Positions 1 to 9,247 are shown, counted from the first letter of the stretch. The stretch: 64,000 nucleotides of DNA from Chryseobacterium taichungense (GCF_900109935.1 NZ_FOBV01000004.1:124001-188000); one strand, 5' to 3'. Made by a program: numbers and translations. The notes: generated by a model from the sequence alone, not told the origin.

Positions 1-1136
1 ATATCCTCCACATGTTCCAAACCAACCGAGCAGCGAACAAGGCCTGCTGTAATTCCTACTTCATTTCTTTCTTCATCCGTCAATTTAGAATGTGTTGTAG
101 AGGCCGGATGCGTAACAATTGTTCTCGTATCACCAAGGTTTGCAGAAAGCGAGCACATTTTAATCTTATTTAAAAATTTTCTGCCACCCTCAATGCCACC
201 TTTGATTTCAAATGCGACGATATTTCCACCCAATTTCATTTGTTTTTTGGCAATTTCATAGCCTGGATGGGATTTCAGAAAAGGATATTTCACCAATTCC
301 ACATTCGGATGACTTTCTAAAAACTCAGCTACTTTTAATGCATTTTCACAATGTCTTTCAACTCGGATTGCCAGTGTTTCCAGGCTTTTCGATAAAACCC
401 AGGCGTTAAACGGGGACATAGCGGGACCTGTATTTCTTGCGAAAAGGTAAATTTCACGAATTAAATCTTCTTTGCCGACAGCCACTCCTCCTAAAACGCG
501 GCCCTGGCCATCAATCAGTTTTGTAGCAGAATGTACCACGATGTCTGCTCCGTATTTTATGGGCTGCTGTAAATAGGGCGTTGCAAAACAGTTATCAACA
601 ATAAAAATTAAATTATGCTTTTTGGCAATCTGTCCGAAAAACTCCAGATCCAAAACTTCAATGGCAGGATTGGTAGGTGTTTCCAGATATAAAATCTTTG
701 TATTCGGCTGAATATATTTTTCTACGTTTTCTGCATCTTCTGCTTTGAAATAGGTCGTTTCAATATTCCATTTCGGGAAATATTTTGTGAATAAGGTATG
801 CGTCGATCCGAAAACCGACTGGCAGCTCACAATATGATCTCCGGCATTCAGCAAAGTGGCAAAAGTGGAATAAATAGCCGCCATTCCCGTTGCAAAAGCA
901 TATCCTGCTTCTGCACCTTCCATTTTGACAATTTTATCGGTAAACTCCGTTACATTCGGATTTGAAAATCGGCTGTATAAGTTTTTTGATTTTTCTTCCG
1001 CAAAACTTGCCCTCATATCTTCCGCATCTTCAAAAACGAAGCTGGAAGTGAGAAAAAGCGGCGTTGAGTGCTCATCAAACTGCGTTCTTTCTGTTTGGGT
1101 TCTTATGGCAAAGGTTTCAAAATTTTCGTTTTCCAT
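1..1136 (-). CDS. metZ: PLP-dependent trans-sulfuration enzyme, O-succinyl/O-acetylhomoserine sulfhydrylase type (3' end outside window)
   Basis: 378 codons are visible from the ATG at 1134-1136; the C-terminus lies beyond base 1. The protein reads as a Cys/Met-metabolism PLP enzyme (fold type I). The cofactor lysine sits in HSATKLIDGQG at about residue 206, preceded by the VDNCFATPYLQQP segment typical of the family. Such enzymes replace the acyl group of an activated homoserine with sulfide or cysteine. It is the third gene of an operon with homoserine dehydrogenase and a MetX-like acyltransferase under a SAM riboswitch, so direct sulfhydrylation to homocysteine is the likely job. Cystathionine gamma-synthase or methionine gamma-lyase activity cannot be excluded from sequence alone. 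The gene is separated from the upstream one by a 117-bp repeat-containing gap. Confidence 0.88.
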   Translation of the reverse strand, partial: MENENFETFAIRTQTERTQFDEHSTPLFLTSSFVFEDAEDMRASFAEEKSKNLYSRFSNPNVTEFTDKIVKMEGAEAGYAFATGMAAIYSTFATLLNAGDHIVSCQSVFGSTHTLFTKYFPKWNIETTYFKAEDAENVEKYIQPNTKILYLETPTNPAIEVLDLEFFGQIAKKHNLIFIVDNCFATPYLQQPIKYGADIVVHSATKLIDGQGRVLGGVAVGKEDLIREIYLFARNTGPAMSPFNAWVLSKSLETLAIRVERHCENALKVAEFLESHPNVELVKYPFLKSHPGYEIAKKQMKLGGNIVAFEIKGGIEGGRKFLNKIKMCSLSANLGDTRTIVTHPASTTHSKLTDEERNEVGITAGLVRCSVGLEHVED

Positions 1137-1143
1137 ATTGTTT

Positions 1144-1250
1144 AATTTACCAATGTAGCAGTGTATCAATGAGATTCTTCACTTCGTTCAGAATGACAAA
1201 GGTTAGATATTGGTAAACTGCTACATTGTTATATTGTTATATTGTTACAT
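1144..1250. repeat. Dispersed palindromic intergenic repeat
   Basis: The arms CAATGTAGCAGT (1151-1162) and ACTGCTACATTG (1217-1228) are perfect 12-bp inverted repeats. Between them on the minus strand is TGTCATTCTGAACGAAGTG followed by AAGAATCTCA. A variant of the same core lies at 11706-11733. It is followed by TTGTTATA-type short repeats to about 1250. It sits in the gap between the second and third genes of the methionine operon, where it would form a hairpin in the mRNA. Confidence 0.75.
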
Positions 1251-1253
1251 TAA

Positions 1254-2792
1254 TTACTTTGTTTCACTTAGTCTTAAAATATCTCCGAAAACTCCTCTTG
1301 CAGTCACTTTTGCTCCGGCACCGGCCCCCATAATAACAATAGGATGTTCTCCATAACTCTCTGTATAAATCTCGAAGATCGAATCGGAACCTTTTAACTG
1401 TCCTAACGCTGAGCTTGCAGGAACAGAAATTAAATTCACATCTAATTCACCTTTATCTTTCTGTAGATCTCCATGCAAGTCTCCGACGTATCTTAATACA
1501 TGTCCCGGTTCTTGGTTTTCTTTTATTTTTTGATATTCTTCGTCCAATTCTTCCAGTCTTGAAAGGAATTCTGATTTTGAAACAGACAGAAAATTTTCAG
1601 GAACTAAATTTTGAATATTGATATCTTCAAATTCATTGATTAAATCCAGTTCTCTAGCTAAAATCAATAACTTTCTTGCCACATCATTTCCGGATAAATC
1701 TTCTCTTGGATCCGGTTCGGTATAGCCTTTTTCCAACGCTTCATTGATGATGGTTGAAAAATGATCATCTCTCAATGAAAAATTATTGAAAACATAGCTC
1801 AAAGTTCCTGAAAAAACACCTTTAATTCTTGTGATGTTTTCCCCTGAAAGATGTAGTAATTTTATGGTATCAATTAATGGTAAACCGGCGCCAACATTGG
1901 TTTCATAAAGATAACGTCTGTTATTTTTGTTCAACGTATATCTTAGTTTACGGTATTCTTCGATAGGAAGTGTGTTGAAAATTTTATTGGAAGAAACCAG
2001 ATCAAAACCGTTTTCTGCTAAAGCATGATAATTTTTAACAAAATCCTTACTGGCTGTATTATCTACCACAATAAGATTTTCCAATTGATTATTTTTCGAA
2101 AAATTAATAAGTTCCTCAACATTTGAAGGGTTTTCTGCCGTTGCAATTTCATCATTCCAATTGCTGTCAAAACCTTTTTTATTAAAAGCAATTTTCTTTG
2201 AGTTGGCGACTGCTACGACTTTCAGATCTATTTTTTTCCGTCTTTTAATTTCTTCCGAAGATTCCAGGACCTGCTCAATCAGTGTCTTTCCAACATTTCC
2301 ATGACCAATAATAGCTAAGTGCACTGTTTTTGGCTTTTTAGAAATTTCAGATTCGATGATATTTTTTGCTTTTTCGTCCTGAGAAGAAGTGACAACAATA
2401 TTTACTCTTTTTTCGGCTGCAATCTGATTTAAAAGTAATGGGAAAACATTATTTCTTGCCAACTCGGCCAATACTTTATTTAAATCTTCTGCCACAAAGC
2501 CTATCACCGATACATTATTTATGCTGTAAATCTGGGAAACTTTTCCCGATTTTCTTTCTGCTTCAAATTCGTCAATCAGACAATTCACCGCTTTTTCAGA
2601 ATCGCTTTCCTGAACCAGAATAGAAATTCCGTTTTCGATAGCCTGCTGAGAAATTACCCCAACACTGATTCGCGCTAAGGTCAGCGCTTTGAAAATGCGT
2701 CCGTCAATCCCGATTTCACCTAAGAAATCCTCTCCTTCAAATTTGATGATTGATCTGTTTTTTAAAAATTTTATTTCGTTTACATTCTTCAT
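1254..2792 (-). CDS. Homoserine dehydrogenase with N-terminal ACT-like region
   Basis: 512 aa. Residues about 15-150 look like the paired ACT region found in the middle of bifunctional aspartokinase-homoserine dehydrogenases. The NAD(P)-binding motif GHGNVG is at 163-168, followed by the homoserine dehydrogenase catalytic domain with GVFSGTLSYVF and SGNDVARKL. The protein therefore resembles the C-terminal two thirds of ThrA without its kinase domain. It makes homoserine from aspartate semialdehyde, feeding the acyltransferase encoded 3 nt upstream. The ACT region could sense an amino-acid end product, but that is inference. The ATG at 2790-2792 is kept because it lies just after the preceding stop codon. 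Confidence 0.9.
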   Translation of the reverse strand: MKNVNEIKFLKNRSIIKFEGEDFLGEIGIDGRIFKALTLARISVGVISQQAIENGISILVQESDSEKAVNCLIDEFEAERKSGKVSQIYSINNVSVIGFVAEDLNKVLAELARNNVFPLLLNQIAAEKRVNIVVTSSQDEKAKNIIESEISKKPKTVHLAIIGHGNVGKTLIEQVLESSEEIKRRKKIDLKVVAVANSKKIAFNKKGFDSNWNDEIATAENPSNVEELINFSKNNQLENLIVVDNTASKDFVKNYHALAENGFDLVSSNKIFNTLPIEEYRKLRYTLNKNNRRYLYETNVGAGLPLIDTIKLLHLSGENITRIKGVFSGTLSYVFNNFSLRDDHFSTIINEALEKGYTEPDPREDLSGNDVARKLLILARELDLINEFEDINIQNLVPENFLSVSKSEFLSRLEELDEEYQKIKENQEPGHVLRYVGDLHGDLQKDKGELDVNLISVPASSALGQLKGSDSIFEIYTESYGEHPIVIMGAGAGAKVTARGVFGDILRLSETK

Positions 2793-2795
2793 CTT

Positions 2796-3734
2796 CTACA
2801 AAATATTTTTAATGATAGTATTTAATTGTTCGTATTCCATTAAGAAGGCGTCATGCCCATGAATTGAGGTGATCTCGTGATAAAAAACATTATATTTTTT
2901 CTCTTTAACCTTTTCATAGCAACTCCTGATTTCGGAAGCCGGAAAAAACAAATCTGTATCAACGGAGATCATGTGCATTCGGGCTTGGATTCTTTCTAAA
3001 TCACTTTCATCAACATTAATGTTCATCAGCAAATGGTTCATCAGCTGATACGATTTTAAACTAAATCTTTCGTTTAATGCTTTACCGTGATAAATGAGCC
3101 AATCTTCCGACTCAAGCCTCTTTTTTTCCTGATTGTATTTGTTCTGAAATCTGTTATTTAACGATTCCGGTGTCCGATAACACAACATCGCATGGATTCT
3201 GGCTTTCTGTAGAGGCTGATTATTTTGACTTAATAAAAATTTCTGCACCAGACATTGCGCGTGAAGCCAGTCATGGGTTTTATGATCGCAAACAACAGGG
3301 ATGAAGATTTCGGAAAGCGCCGGCTTTTTAACCAGCATTTCCCAGCCAATTCCGCCTCCCAAAGAACCTCCGATAATGGCATGTAATTTTTTTATATTTA
3401 AAATTTCAAGGCCATGCAGAAATATATTCGCAATGTCTGAAACTGTAAAATCTTCATACTCATCAATAAAAAAATCATCGTAACCGTTTCCGGGAATATT
3501 GAAACATAAAATGGTGTATTTTCTGGCATCAATCACCTGATTGTCACCAATCAGCTGTTTCCACCATCCTTTTGCTCCCGAAACATCTGAATTACCTGTT
3601 AATGCATGATTTACAAGAATAACAGGAGCAGAAAACAGCTCTTTCCCGAAAAGCTGATAGCTCAACGGGATATGGTATTCCTTGCCGGAATCTGTACGAT
3701 ACGAAAAATTAATATGTTTTAGTTCTGTTCTCAA
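2796..3734 (-). CDS. metX: MetX-like homoserine O-acetyltransferase (alpha/beta hydrolase)
   Basis: 312 aa alpha/beta-hydrolase fold. The nucleophile elbow GGSLGGG places Ser124, the acid is probably Asp261 in TDLFFP, and the histidine is His294 in HGHDAFL, the same arrangement as in MetX. An N-terminal NHALTGNSD segment matches the MetX oxyanion region. It would acetylate (or succinylate) homoserine as the first committed step to methionine. It is shorter than the usual 350-380 aa MetX, so the lid region may be reduced. It is the first gene after the SAM-I riboswitch and is separated by 3 nt from homoserine dehydrogenase. Acyl-donor choice cannot be read from sequence. Confidence 0.85.
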   Translation of the reverse strand: MRTELKHINFSYRTDSGKEYHIPLSYQLFGKELFSAPVILVNHALTGNSDVSGAKGWWKQLIGDNQVIDARKYTILCFNIPGNGYDDFFIDEYEDFTVSDIANIFLHGLEILNIKKLHAIIGGSLGGGIGWEMLVKKPALSEIFIPVVCDHKTHDWLHAQCLVQKFLLSQNNQPLQKARIHAMLCYRTPESLNNRFQNKYNQEKKRLESEDWLIYHGKALNERFSLKSYQLMNHLLMNINVDESDLERIQARMHMISVDTDLFFPASEIRSCYEKVKEKKYNVFYHEITSIHGHDAFLMEYEQLNTIIKNIL

Positions 3735-3792
3735 TTCTATTACTTTAATACAATTGAAAATGCCACAGGAATGGCTGAAAGAACTTCAGTAA

Positions 3793-3895
3793 GTTATCTG
3801 TCCAAATAATTTTGGTAGAACGTAGCACCTTCTCCGCTTTCGCGAAGGGTTGCTAAGGTTTCATCGGGTCTAATCCCTCAACCTTTCTTGATAAC
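3793..3895 (-). promoter_or_regulatory. SAM-I (S-box) riboswitch
   Basis: On the minus strand, P1 is formed by GTTATC (3890-3895) and GATAAC (3793-3798). Between them are the S-box hallmarks AAGAAAGGTTGAGGGA, GACCCGATGAAACCTTAGC, AACCC, a P3 hairpin CTTCGCGAAAGCGGAG and AAGGTGCTA. These match the conserved SAM-I core. The element lies 58 nt upstream of the MetX-like start and should lower expression of the methionine operon when S-adenosylmethionine is plentiful. No strong terminator hairpin with a T-tract is visible before the ATG, so control may act on translation or on a weaker structure (GCCA/TGGC hairpin near 3760-3775). Confidence 0.95.
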
Positions 3896-3924
3896 ATTTT
3901 CAATATTTGAATGAACGAATGGTG

Positions 3925-3932
3925 CAAAGATA
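3925..3932 (-). promoter_or_regulatory. Bacteroidetes -7 promoter box for the methionine operon
   Basis: TATCTTTG on the minus strand matches the TAnnTTTG box used by the Bacteroidetes primary sigma factor. It lies about 30 nt upstream of the riboswitch P1 stem, the expected distance for a leader starting close to the aptamer. No clear -33 TTTG is visible. The 351-bp gap 3735-4085 otherwise holds only the riboswitch. Confidence 0.65.
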
Positions 3933-4085
3933 AAACTTTTCTTTTAAAATTTTATAAAAATTTAATTTAATATCAGAAACCCTCATCGGCAGGCTGTTTG
4001 CAGGAAAATAATATATTAAATTCAAATTTGTGAAGTTGGAATTTTTTACCAAAAAAACTAACTTCGTAATGAAAAGTGACGAAAT

Positions 4086-6701
4086 ATGATTGCTGAAAAA
4101 CAAAGATTACAAGATACAGAGTGGAAAAACTGGGGACCTTATGTAAGTAACCGGCAGTGGGGAAATGTACGGGAAGACTACAGTCCTAACGGCGATGCGT
4201 GGAATTTTGCCAATCATAATAATGCCGAAAGCTATGCCTATCGCTGGGGAGAAGAAGGAATCGCCGGAATCTCTGATGCAAAGCAGCTTTTCTGTTTTGC
4301 CCTTTCGTTCTGGAATAAGAAAGATAAGATGGTAAAAGAGCGTTTTTTCGGGCTGAGCAATCCGCAGGGAAATCACGGTGAAGACATCAAGGAAATTTTT
4401 TATTATCTTGACAATACGCCTACCCACAGCTATATGAAAATGCTGTACAAATATCCCATCAATGCTTTTCCTTATGATGATATTCGTGCTGAAAACGCCA
4501 GAAGGAGCAAAAAAGAACGTGAATACGAAATTTTCGATACCGGGATTTTTGATAAAGATGAATATTTTGATATTTTCATTGAATATGCTAAAGCCGATCA
4601 TAACGACTTTTTAGTGCGCGTTACAATTTTTAACAGAAGTAGTGTCGACGCACCAATTGTCGTAGCCCCTACCGTTTGGTTCCGAAACAATTGGAAATGG
4701 GGATATAATGCTTATAAAGGACACACCAGCGCATCAAAAAGTGGCTGTATCGATATTGACCACGACAGTATTTCCATAAAAAAGTTTTATTCACGAAACA
4801 CTCGTGCTGAAAGTGTTTTCTGCGAAAATGAAACAAATACTCCAAAACTTTATGGTGCCCCATATCCCGGAAATACGTATTTCAAGGATGGGATCAATGA
4901 TTATATTATCTACGGAAGCAACACGGTAAATCCTGAGAAAATTGGAACTAAAGCATCTTTTCTTTTAGATGAAATCATCGAAGCGGGAAAATCGAAATCC
5001 TTTGATTTCCGTCTTTCTCCGGATGATCTGGACAAACCGTTTGAGAATTTTGATGAAATTTTCAGTACCAGAATCGCAGAAGCCGATGAATTTTATGAAG
5101 AGGTTCAGAATGACGTAGTGAATGAAGATGAAATAAATGTGCAAAGGCAGGCGTTTGCCGGATTGCTTTGGAATAAGCAATTCTATCACTATAATGTAGG
5201 AAAATGGCTCAAAGGTGATCCAAACTTTGAGGCTCCCAGAGATTTTAGCAATTATGTAAGGAATACAGAATGGAACCATCTTCATAACAAAGATATTATC
5301 TCGATGCCTGATAAATGGGAATATCCCTGGTACGCTACCTGGGATCTGGCTTTCCATTGTGTTCCATATGCAATTATTGATGCCGAATTTGCAAAAGGAC
5401 AGCTTCTTTTGCTTACCAAAGAATGGTATATGCATCCCAACGGACAGCTTCCTGCTTACGAATGGAACCTCAGCGACGTAAATCCTCCGGTACATGCGTG
5501 GTCGTGCTTCCGGGTTTTTAAGATTGATGAGAAGCAGAATGGCAAGCCCGATCTTTTATTTTTAGAAAAAGTTTTTCAGAAACTGCTTTTAAATTTTACA
5601 TGGTGGGTCAACCGAAAAGATAAAAACGGTAAGAATATTTTCGGTGGAGGATTTCTCGGGCTCGATAATATCGGAGCTTTTGATCGCAATATGATTCTGA
5701 AGGACGGACAGCATTTAGAACAGGCCGACGGTACCAGCTGGATGGCAATGTATGCATTGAATATGATGCGTATTGCGATGGAACTGGCTCAGTATTATCA
5801 GGTATATGAAGATATGGCGATCAAATTTTTTGAGCACTATCTTTATATCGCAGAAGCCATGGAGAATCTGGGAGAAGGAACAAAAGGCCTGTGGAATGAA
5901 GAAGATGGCTTTTTCTATGATGTTCTTCAACTGGGAAATGGAGATAGTGTTTCATTAAAACTCAGAAGTATTGTTGGGCTTATCCCAATGTTTGCCGTGG
6001 AAATTATAGATCATCACCTACTCGACAAAATGCCGAATTTTGTGGAGAGAATGGACTGGGTATTAAAAAATAAACCTGAGCTCACCAAACTGGTTTCGCA
6101 CTGGGAAGAGGAAGGCCAGGGAAGAAAGCACCTGATGAGCATTCTGCGTAAAACAAGACTTACTAAAGTTCTGAGCCGTATGCTCGATGAAAAGGAGTTT
6201 TTGAGTGATTATGGAATTCGTGCGATGTCTAAAGTGTATGAAGAAAATCCATTTATATTTTCGGTTCACGGGACAGAAAATGTTGTTTATTATACACCGG
6301 GGGAAAGCGACAGCCGCATGTTTGGAGGGAACAGCAACTGGAGAGGACCAATCTGGTTCCCGATTAATTTCCTGATTGTTGAAAGCCTGCAGAGATTTCA
6401 TTTTTATTATGGAAACAGCCTGAAGGTTGAGCTTCCGACCGGAAGTGGGGACAAAAAAAATCTTGATGAGGTCGCACAAAACATCAGTAACAGATTATGC
6501 TCTATTTTCCTTAAAGATGATGTTGGGCAAAGGGCTTTTAATGGTGGAAATGCGAAATTTAATTATGATGAAAATTTTAAAGACTACATCACCTTCTTTG
6601 AGTATTTTCATGGTGACAATGGCCGGGGGATCGGAGCATCTCATCAGACAGGATGGACTGCCACAGTTGCAAAGCTGATGAAACCCAGAATGACATTTTA
6701 A
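4086..6701 (+). CDS. GH63-like / MGH1-type glycoside hydrolase (glucosidase)
   Basis: 871 aa, no signal peptide, so probably cytoplasmic. The C-terminal half is an (alpha/alpha)6-barrel glucosidase of the GH63 / mannosylglycerate-hydrolase-like type. Visible signatures are YATWDLAFH near residue 415, PAYEWNLSDVNPPVHAW near 455-470, GNSNWRGPIWFP near 748 and GASHQTGWTA at the C-terminus. The first 300 residues form the usual beta-rich cap domain. Known relatives hydrolyse alpha-glucosides or mannosylglycerate-type substrates; the substrate here is unknown. It is monocistronic: it runs divergently from the methionine operon and ends at a terminator. Confidence 0.82.
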   Translation: MIAEKQRLQDTEWKNWGPYVSNRQWGNVREDYSPNGDAWNFANHNNAESYAYRWGEEGIAGISDAKQLFCFALSFWNKKDKMVKERFFGLSNPQGNHGEDIKEIFYYLDNTPTHSYMKMLYKYPINAFPYDDIRAENARRSKKEREYEIFDTGIFDKDEYFDIFIEYAKADHNDFLVRVTIFNRSSVDAPIVVAPTVWFRNNWKWGYNAYKGHTSASKSGCIDIDHDSISIKKFYSRNTRAESVFCENETNTPKLYGAPYPGNTYFKDGINDYIIYGSNTVNPEKIGTKASFLLDEIIEAGKSKSFDFRLSPDDLDKPFENFDEIFSTRIAEADEFYEEVQNDVVNEDEINVQRQAFAGLLWNKQFYHYNVGKWLKGDPNFEAPRDFSNYVRNTEWNHLHNKDIISMPDKWEYPWYATWDLAFHCVPYAIIDAEFAKGQLLLLTKEWYMHPNGQLPAYEWNLSDVNPPVHAWSCFRVFKIDEKQNGKPDLLFLEKVFQKLLLNFTWWVNRKDKNGKNIFGGGFLGLDNIGAFDRNMILKDGQHLEQADGTSWMAMYALNMMRIAMELAQYYQVYEDMAIKFFEHYLYIAEAMENLGEGTKGLWNEEDGFFYDVLQLGNGDSVSLKLRSIVGLIPMFAVEIIDHHLLDKMPNFVERMDWVLKNKPELTKLVSHWEEEGQGRKHLMSILRKTRLTKVLSRMLDEKEFLSDYGIRAMSKVYEENPFIFSVHGTENVVYYTPGESDSRMFGGNSNWRGPIWFPINFLIVESLQRFHFYYGNSLKVELPTGSGDKKNLDEVAQNISNRLCSIFLKDDVGQRAFNGGNAKFNYDENFKDYITFFEYFHGDNGRGIGASHQTGWTATVAKLMKPRMTF

Positions 6702-6720
6702 AAATTAACATAAATATATG

Positions 6721-6745
6721 AAGCTCTTTAATGGGGCTTTTTTTT
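6721..6745 (+). terminator. Intrinsic terminator after the GH63-like gene
   Basis: AAGCTC/GGGCTT hairpin (with one G-T pair) and a short loop followed by eight T residues, 20 bp after the stop codon. Confidence 0.75.
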
Positions 6746-6935
6746 ATTATGTACCACACAATATTAATTTCTTCAATAAATCAAATAAATACATATAGTT
6801 AAAATCTATTAATTTTTAATATAAAGATACTATTACTTAAAAATTCATACAAATTGTTCAATATTTTTTAATTTAAAGTAATTTTTTAACATTATAATAT
6901 CTATATTAGCATGATAAATTTAATAACAATTTCTT

Positions 6936-8618
6936 ATGAAAGGAAAATTACTACCTCTTGCAGCTGTAATTTTATCAGCTGTATGCACTCATCAACTTTA
7001 TGCACAGGAATATCAGCCAATGGCTGTTCAAAGTGGTTTCAATGCTGATGTCATTGCCAACGGTGTTGGGCCTTCGGCCTCTTCAACTAATAATGATGTT
7101 GATGGTGTGAGCTATGCTTTTATCTCACAGGATTTTCAATTAACGGCTGCAAGTACACCGCTTACTTATGGTCTTCCTACAAATGGTATTATTAATTCTG
7201 TTGTATCTTCAACGCCTGGTCTGTCTTATCAGATGGCTCCTTACAGTTCAAATAATAGTTTGAGATTGGAAACTGCCGGAGAAAATGGAACCCTGGTTTT
7301 TTCAAATCCCCTGCAGGCTCTTACGGTGTATATGCTTGCTACAGGAGGAAGCGGCAGCTGTACGGTAGATGTAGATGTGAATTTTACGGATAGTACTTCA
7401 GAGACATTTTCAGGAATTAATATTTCCGACTGGTATGGAGGAAGCAACTATGCAATCCAGGGGATCGGAAGAATTAATATTTCCAATGACAATCTTGAAT
7501 CAGGCTCAGGAAGCAATCCAAGACTATATCAGATTCCTTTGGCAATAAGTACAGCGAATCAATCAAAGAGCGTACAAAGTATAACGGTAACAAAAGTAGG
7601 AACAGGAGGAATTCCTAATATTTTTGCTTTTTCTGCAGATGCTTATAATGCATGTGCTACTCCTATCAATATCACCTCTACGACTACCCCTACAGAGGCG
7701 ACAATCAGCTGGACAGCACCGGCAAGTGCTCCGGCTTCAGGATATCAATATTACTACAGTACCTCTCCTACTGCACCTACCGCAACTACAACTCCTACAG
7801 GAGAAGTGACTTCCGGTACTTCGGTAACGCTTAATCAGCTTACTACAGGGCAGACCTATTATTTCTGGGTAAGATCCAATTGCGGAGGTTCTTCTCAAAG
7901 CTTCTGGAAAATGAAAGAATTTACGCCGGGCCAGGTAAGCTCAGTATATACATTGGGAGATATCAATACTCAATACATCAGCAGTTTAGATATTACGACT
8001 TCATCCACCACAAACTGTGCAGGGGGTGTAAGTATCGATGTTCCTGCAGGATTTAAAATAAAGTCTACAGCAGTTTCTTACAAGATGTCTACCGTTTCCA
8101 ACGGATGGATGAGTGAGCAAAGAAGTCTATTGGTTTGTACCACAAACAATACTACTGAAACTTCAGTGACATCCGGGTCAGGGTCATCTACAGGTACCTA
8201 TTCTTATAACAGAACCGGACTTACTTTAGCAAATGAGCTTACAGGAACTGTAAACTTTGAGCTTAGAGCATGGAGAACCTATGGAGGATCAGACTGTAAT
8301 GCAGATTATAACAAAGTTGACAACAATACGCTTACCGTAACGGTTACTTTAGAGCCGCTATCTCTGGCAACAAGCGAGGTAACAGCAAAAGCAAAAGAAA
8401 GAATTGCTTATCCGAATCCATTTGCAGATACTTTATATATTGAGAAGGCAGAAAATGTGAAAAAGGCTGTAATCACTGACCTTTCAGGAGTTGTGGTGAA
8501 AACTATTGAGAATCCTTCTTCATCAGTATTTTTAGGAGGAATAAAATCCGGAATGTATATTCTAACTTTAACGATGAAAGATGGCTCATTAAAAAGCATG
8601 AAGACCATTAAAAAATAA
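6936..8618 (+). CDS. Secreted FnIII-domain protein with T9SS type A sorting tail
   Basis: 560 aa. A Sec signal peptide ends near LYAQ (residues 1-23). Residues about 30-235 are a beta-rich region rich in Ser/Thr/Gly with no family I recognise. A fibronectin type III domain spans about 240-327 (ISWTAPASAP, GQTYYFWVRS). A second beta-rich region follows. The last 70 residues (AYPNPFADTLYIE to the terminal KTIKK) form the C-terminal sorting signal used by the type IX secretion system. The protein is therefore expected to cross the outer membrane and be released or anchored on the cell surface. The ligand is unknown. It is a single gene bounded by terminators. Confidence 0.85.
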   Translation: MKGKLLPLAAVILSAVCTHQLYAQEYQPMAVQSGFNADVIANGVGPSASSTNNDVDGVSYAFISQDFQLTAASTPLTYGLPTNGIINSVVSSTPGLSYQMAPYSSNNSLRLETAGENGTLVFSNPLQALTVYMLATGGSGSCTVDVDVNFTDSTSETFSGINISDWYGGSNYAIQGIGRINISNDNLESGSGSNPRLYQIPLAISTANQSKSVQSITVTKVGTGGIPNIFAFSADAYNACATPINITSTTTPTEATISWTAPASAPASGYQYYYSTSPTAPTATTTPTGEVTSGTSVTLNQLTTGQTYYFWVRSNCGGSSQSFWKMKEFTPGQVSSVYTLGDINTQYISSLDITTSSTTNCAGGVSIDVPAGFKIKSTAVSYKMSTVSNGWMSEQRSLLVCTTNNTTETSVTSGSGSSTGTYSYNRTGLTLANELTGTVNFELRAWRTYGGSDCNADYNKVDNNTLTVTVTLEPLSLATSEVTAKAKERIAYPNPFADTLYIEKAENVKKAVITDLSGVVVKTIENPSSSVFLGGIKSGMYILTLTMKDGSLKSMKTIKK

Positions 8619-8640
8619 CATTTTACACATTCATACTGAA

Positions 8641-8679
8641 AAACGCGGATAAAAAATTCTTTTTTATCCGCGTTTTATT
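8641..8679. terminator. Bidirectional intrinsic terminator
   Basis: AAAACGCGGATAAAAAA and TTTTTTATCCGCGTTTT form a 17-bp perfect stem with a 3-nt loop between two convergent genes. The A/T-rich stem ends provide a T-tract on both strands. Confidence 0.9.
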
Positions 8680-8699
8680 TTCTATAATTCCTGTTGATA

Positions 8700-9125
8700 T
8701 TAAGGCTGAACAATTTCCCCATTGACGAAAACCTCATATCCAATTTCTACCTTAGGTTCCAGTGTTTTAGAAACAGAACAATATTTTTCAAAAGAGAGCT
8801 GGGCAGCTTTTAATGCCTTTTTAGGATCCATATTTCCTTCAAGAAGGAACTTCACTTTAATTGATTTAAAAGGCTTGGCATCGTCCACCGGGATTCTTTC
8901 TCCTTCCACTTCTGCTTTAAAATCAGTAATTTCCTGTCTTTGTTTTTTCAGAATAGAAACGACATCGATTCCGCTACAGCCGGCAACTGCCATCAGGACA
9001 CTTTCCATAGGGGAAACGCCTTTAGCTCCAGGCTGGGTTGTATTATCTAAAAGAATTGAATTTCCCTGAGAATTGGTGCATTCAAACAAAAAATCATCAT
9101 TGATTCTGTTAAGTGTTATTTTCAT
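8700..9125 (-). CDS. OsmC/Ohr family protein
   Basis: 141 aa OsmC-like fold. The central helix contains the conserved redox cysteine region ESVLMAVAGCSGIDVV (Cys50), and the second cysteine of the family lies in FEKYCSVSKTL (Cys115). Family members reduce organic hydroperoxides or act in osmotic and oxidative stress; the substrate here is unknown. The ATG at 9123-9125 directly abuts a 119-bp array of 7-bp repeats that fills the whole gap to the upstream DUF58 gene. Changes in repeat number would alter the distance between the genes and could affect translation initiation. Confidence 0.88.
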   Translation of the reverse strand: MKITLNRINDDFLFECTNSQGNSILLDNTTQPGAKGVSPMESVLMAVAGCSGIDVVSILKKQRQEITDFKAEVEGERIPVDDAKPFKSIKVKFLLEGNMDPKKALKAAQLSFEKYCSVSKTLEPKVEIGYEVFVNGEIVQP

Positions 9126-9243
9126 TATTGCTTATTACTTATTACTTATTGCTTATTGCTTATTGCTTATTGCTTATTGCTTATTGCTTATTGCTTATTG
9201 CTTATTGCTTATTGCTTATTGCTTATTGCTTATTGCTTATTGC
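9125..9243. repeat. Heptanucleotide tandem repeat, 17 units of TTATTGC
   Basis: Seventeen consecutive 7-bp units. Units 2 and 3 read TTATTAC; all others are exactly TTATTGC. The array occupies essentially all of the space between the stop codon of the DUF58 gene (9248) and the osmC start, and its first base is the last base of the ATG. Perfect short arrays of this kind are prone to slippage. Confidence 0.97.
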
Positions 9244-9247
9244 AAAA

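Noticed and set aside
3900..4103. 67-aa minus-strand ORF
   Set aside because: It lies in the leader and promoter region upstream of the SAM riboswitch, is A/T-rich, and has no protein-like features.
4107..6479. Long minus-strand ORFs opposite the GH63-like gene
   Set aside because: They are antisense shadows of a well-supported 871-codon gene.
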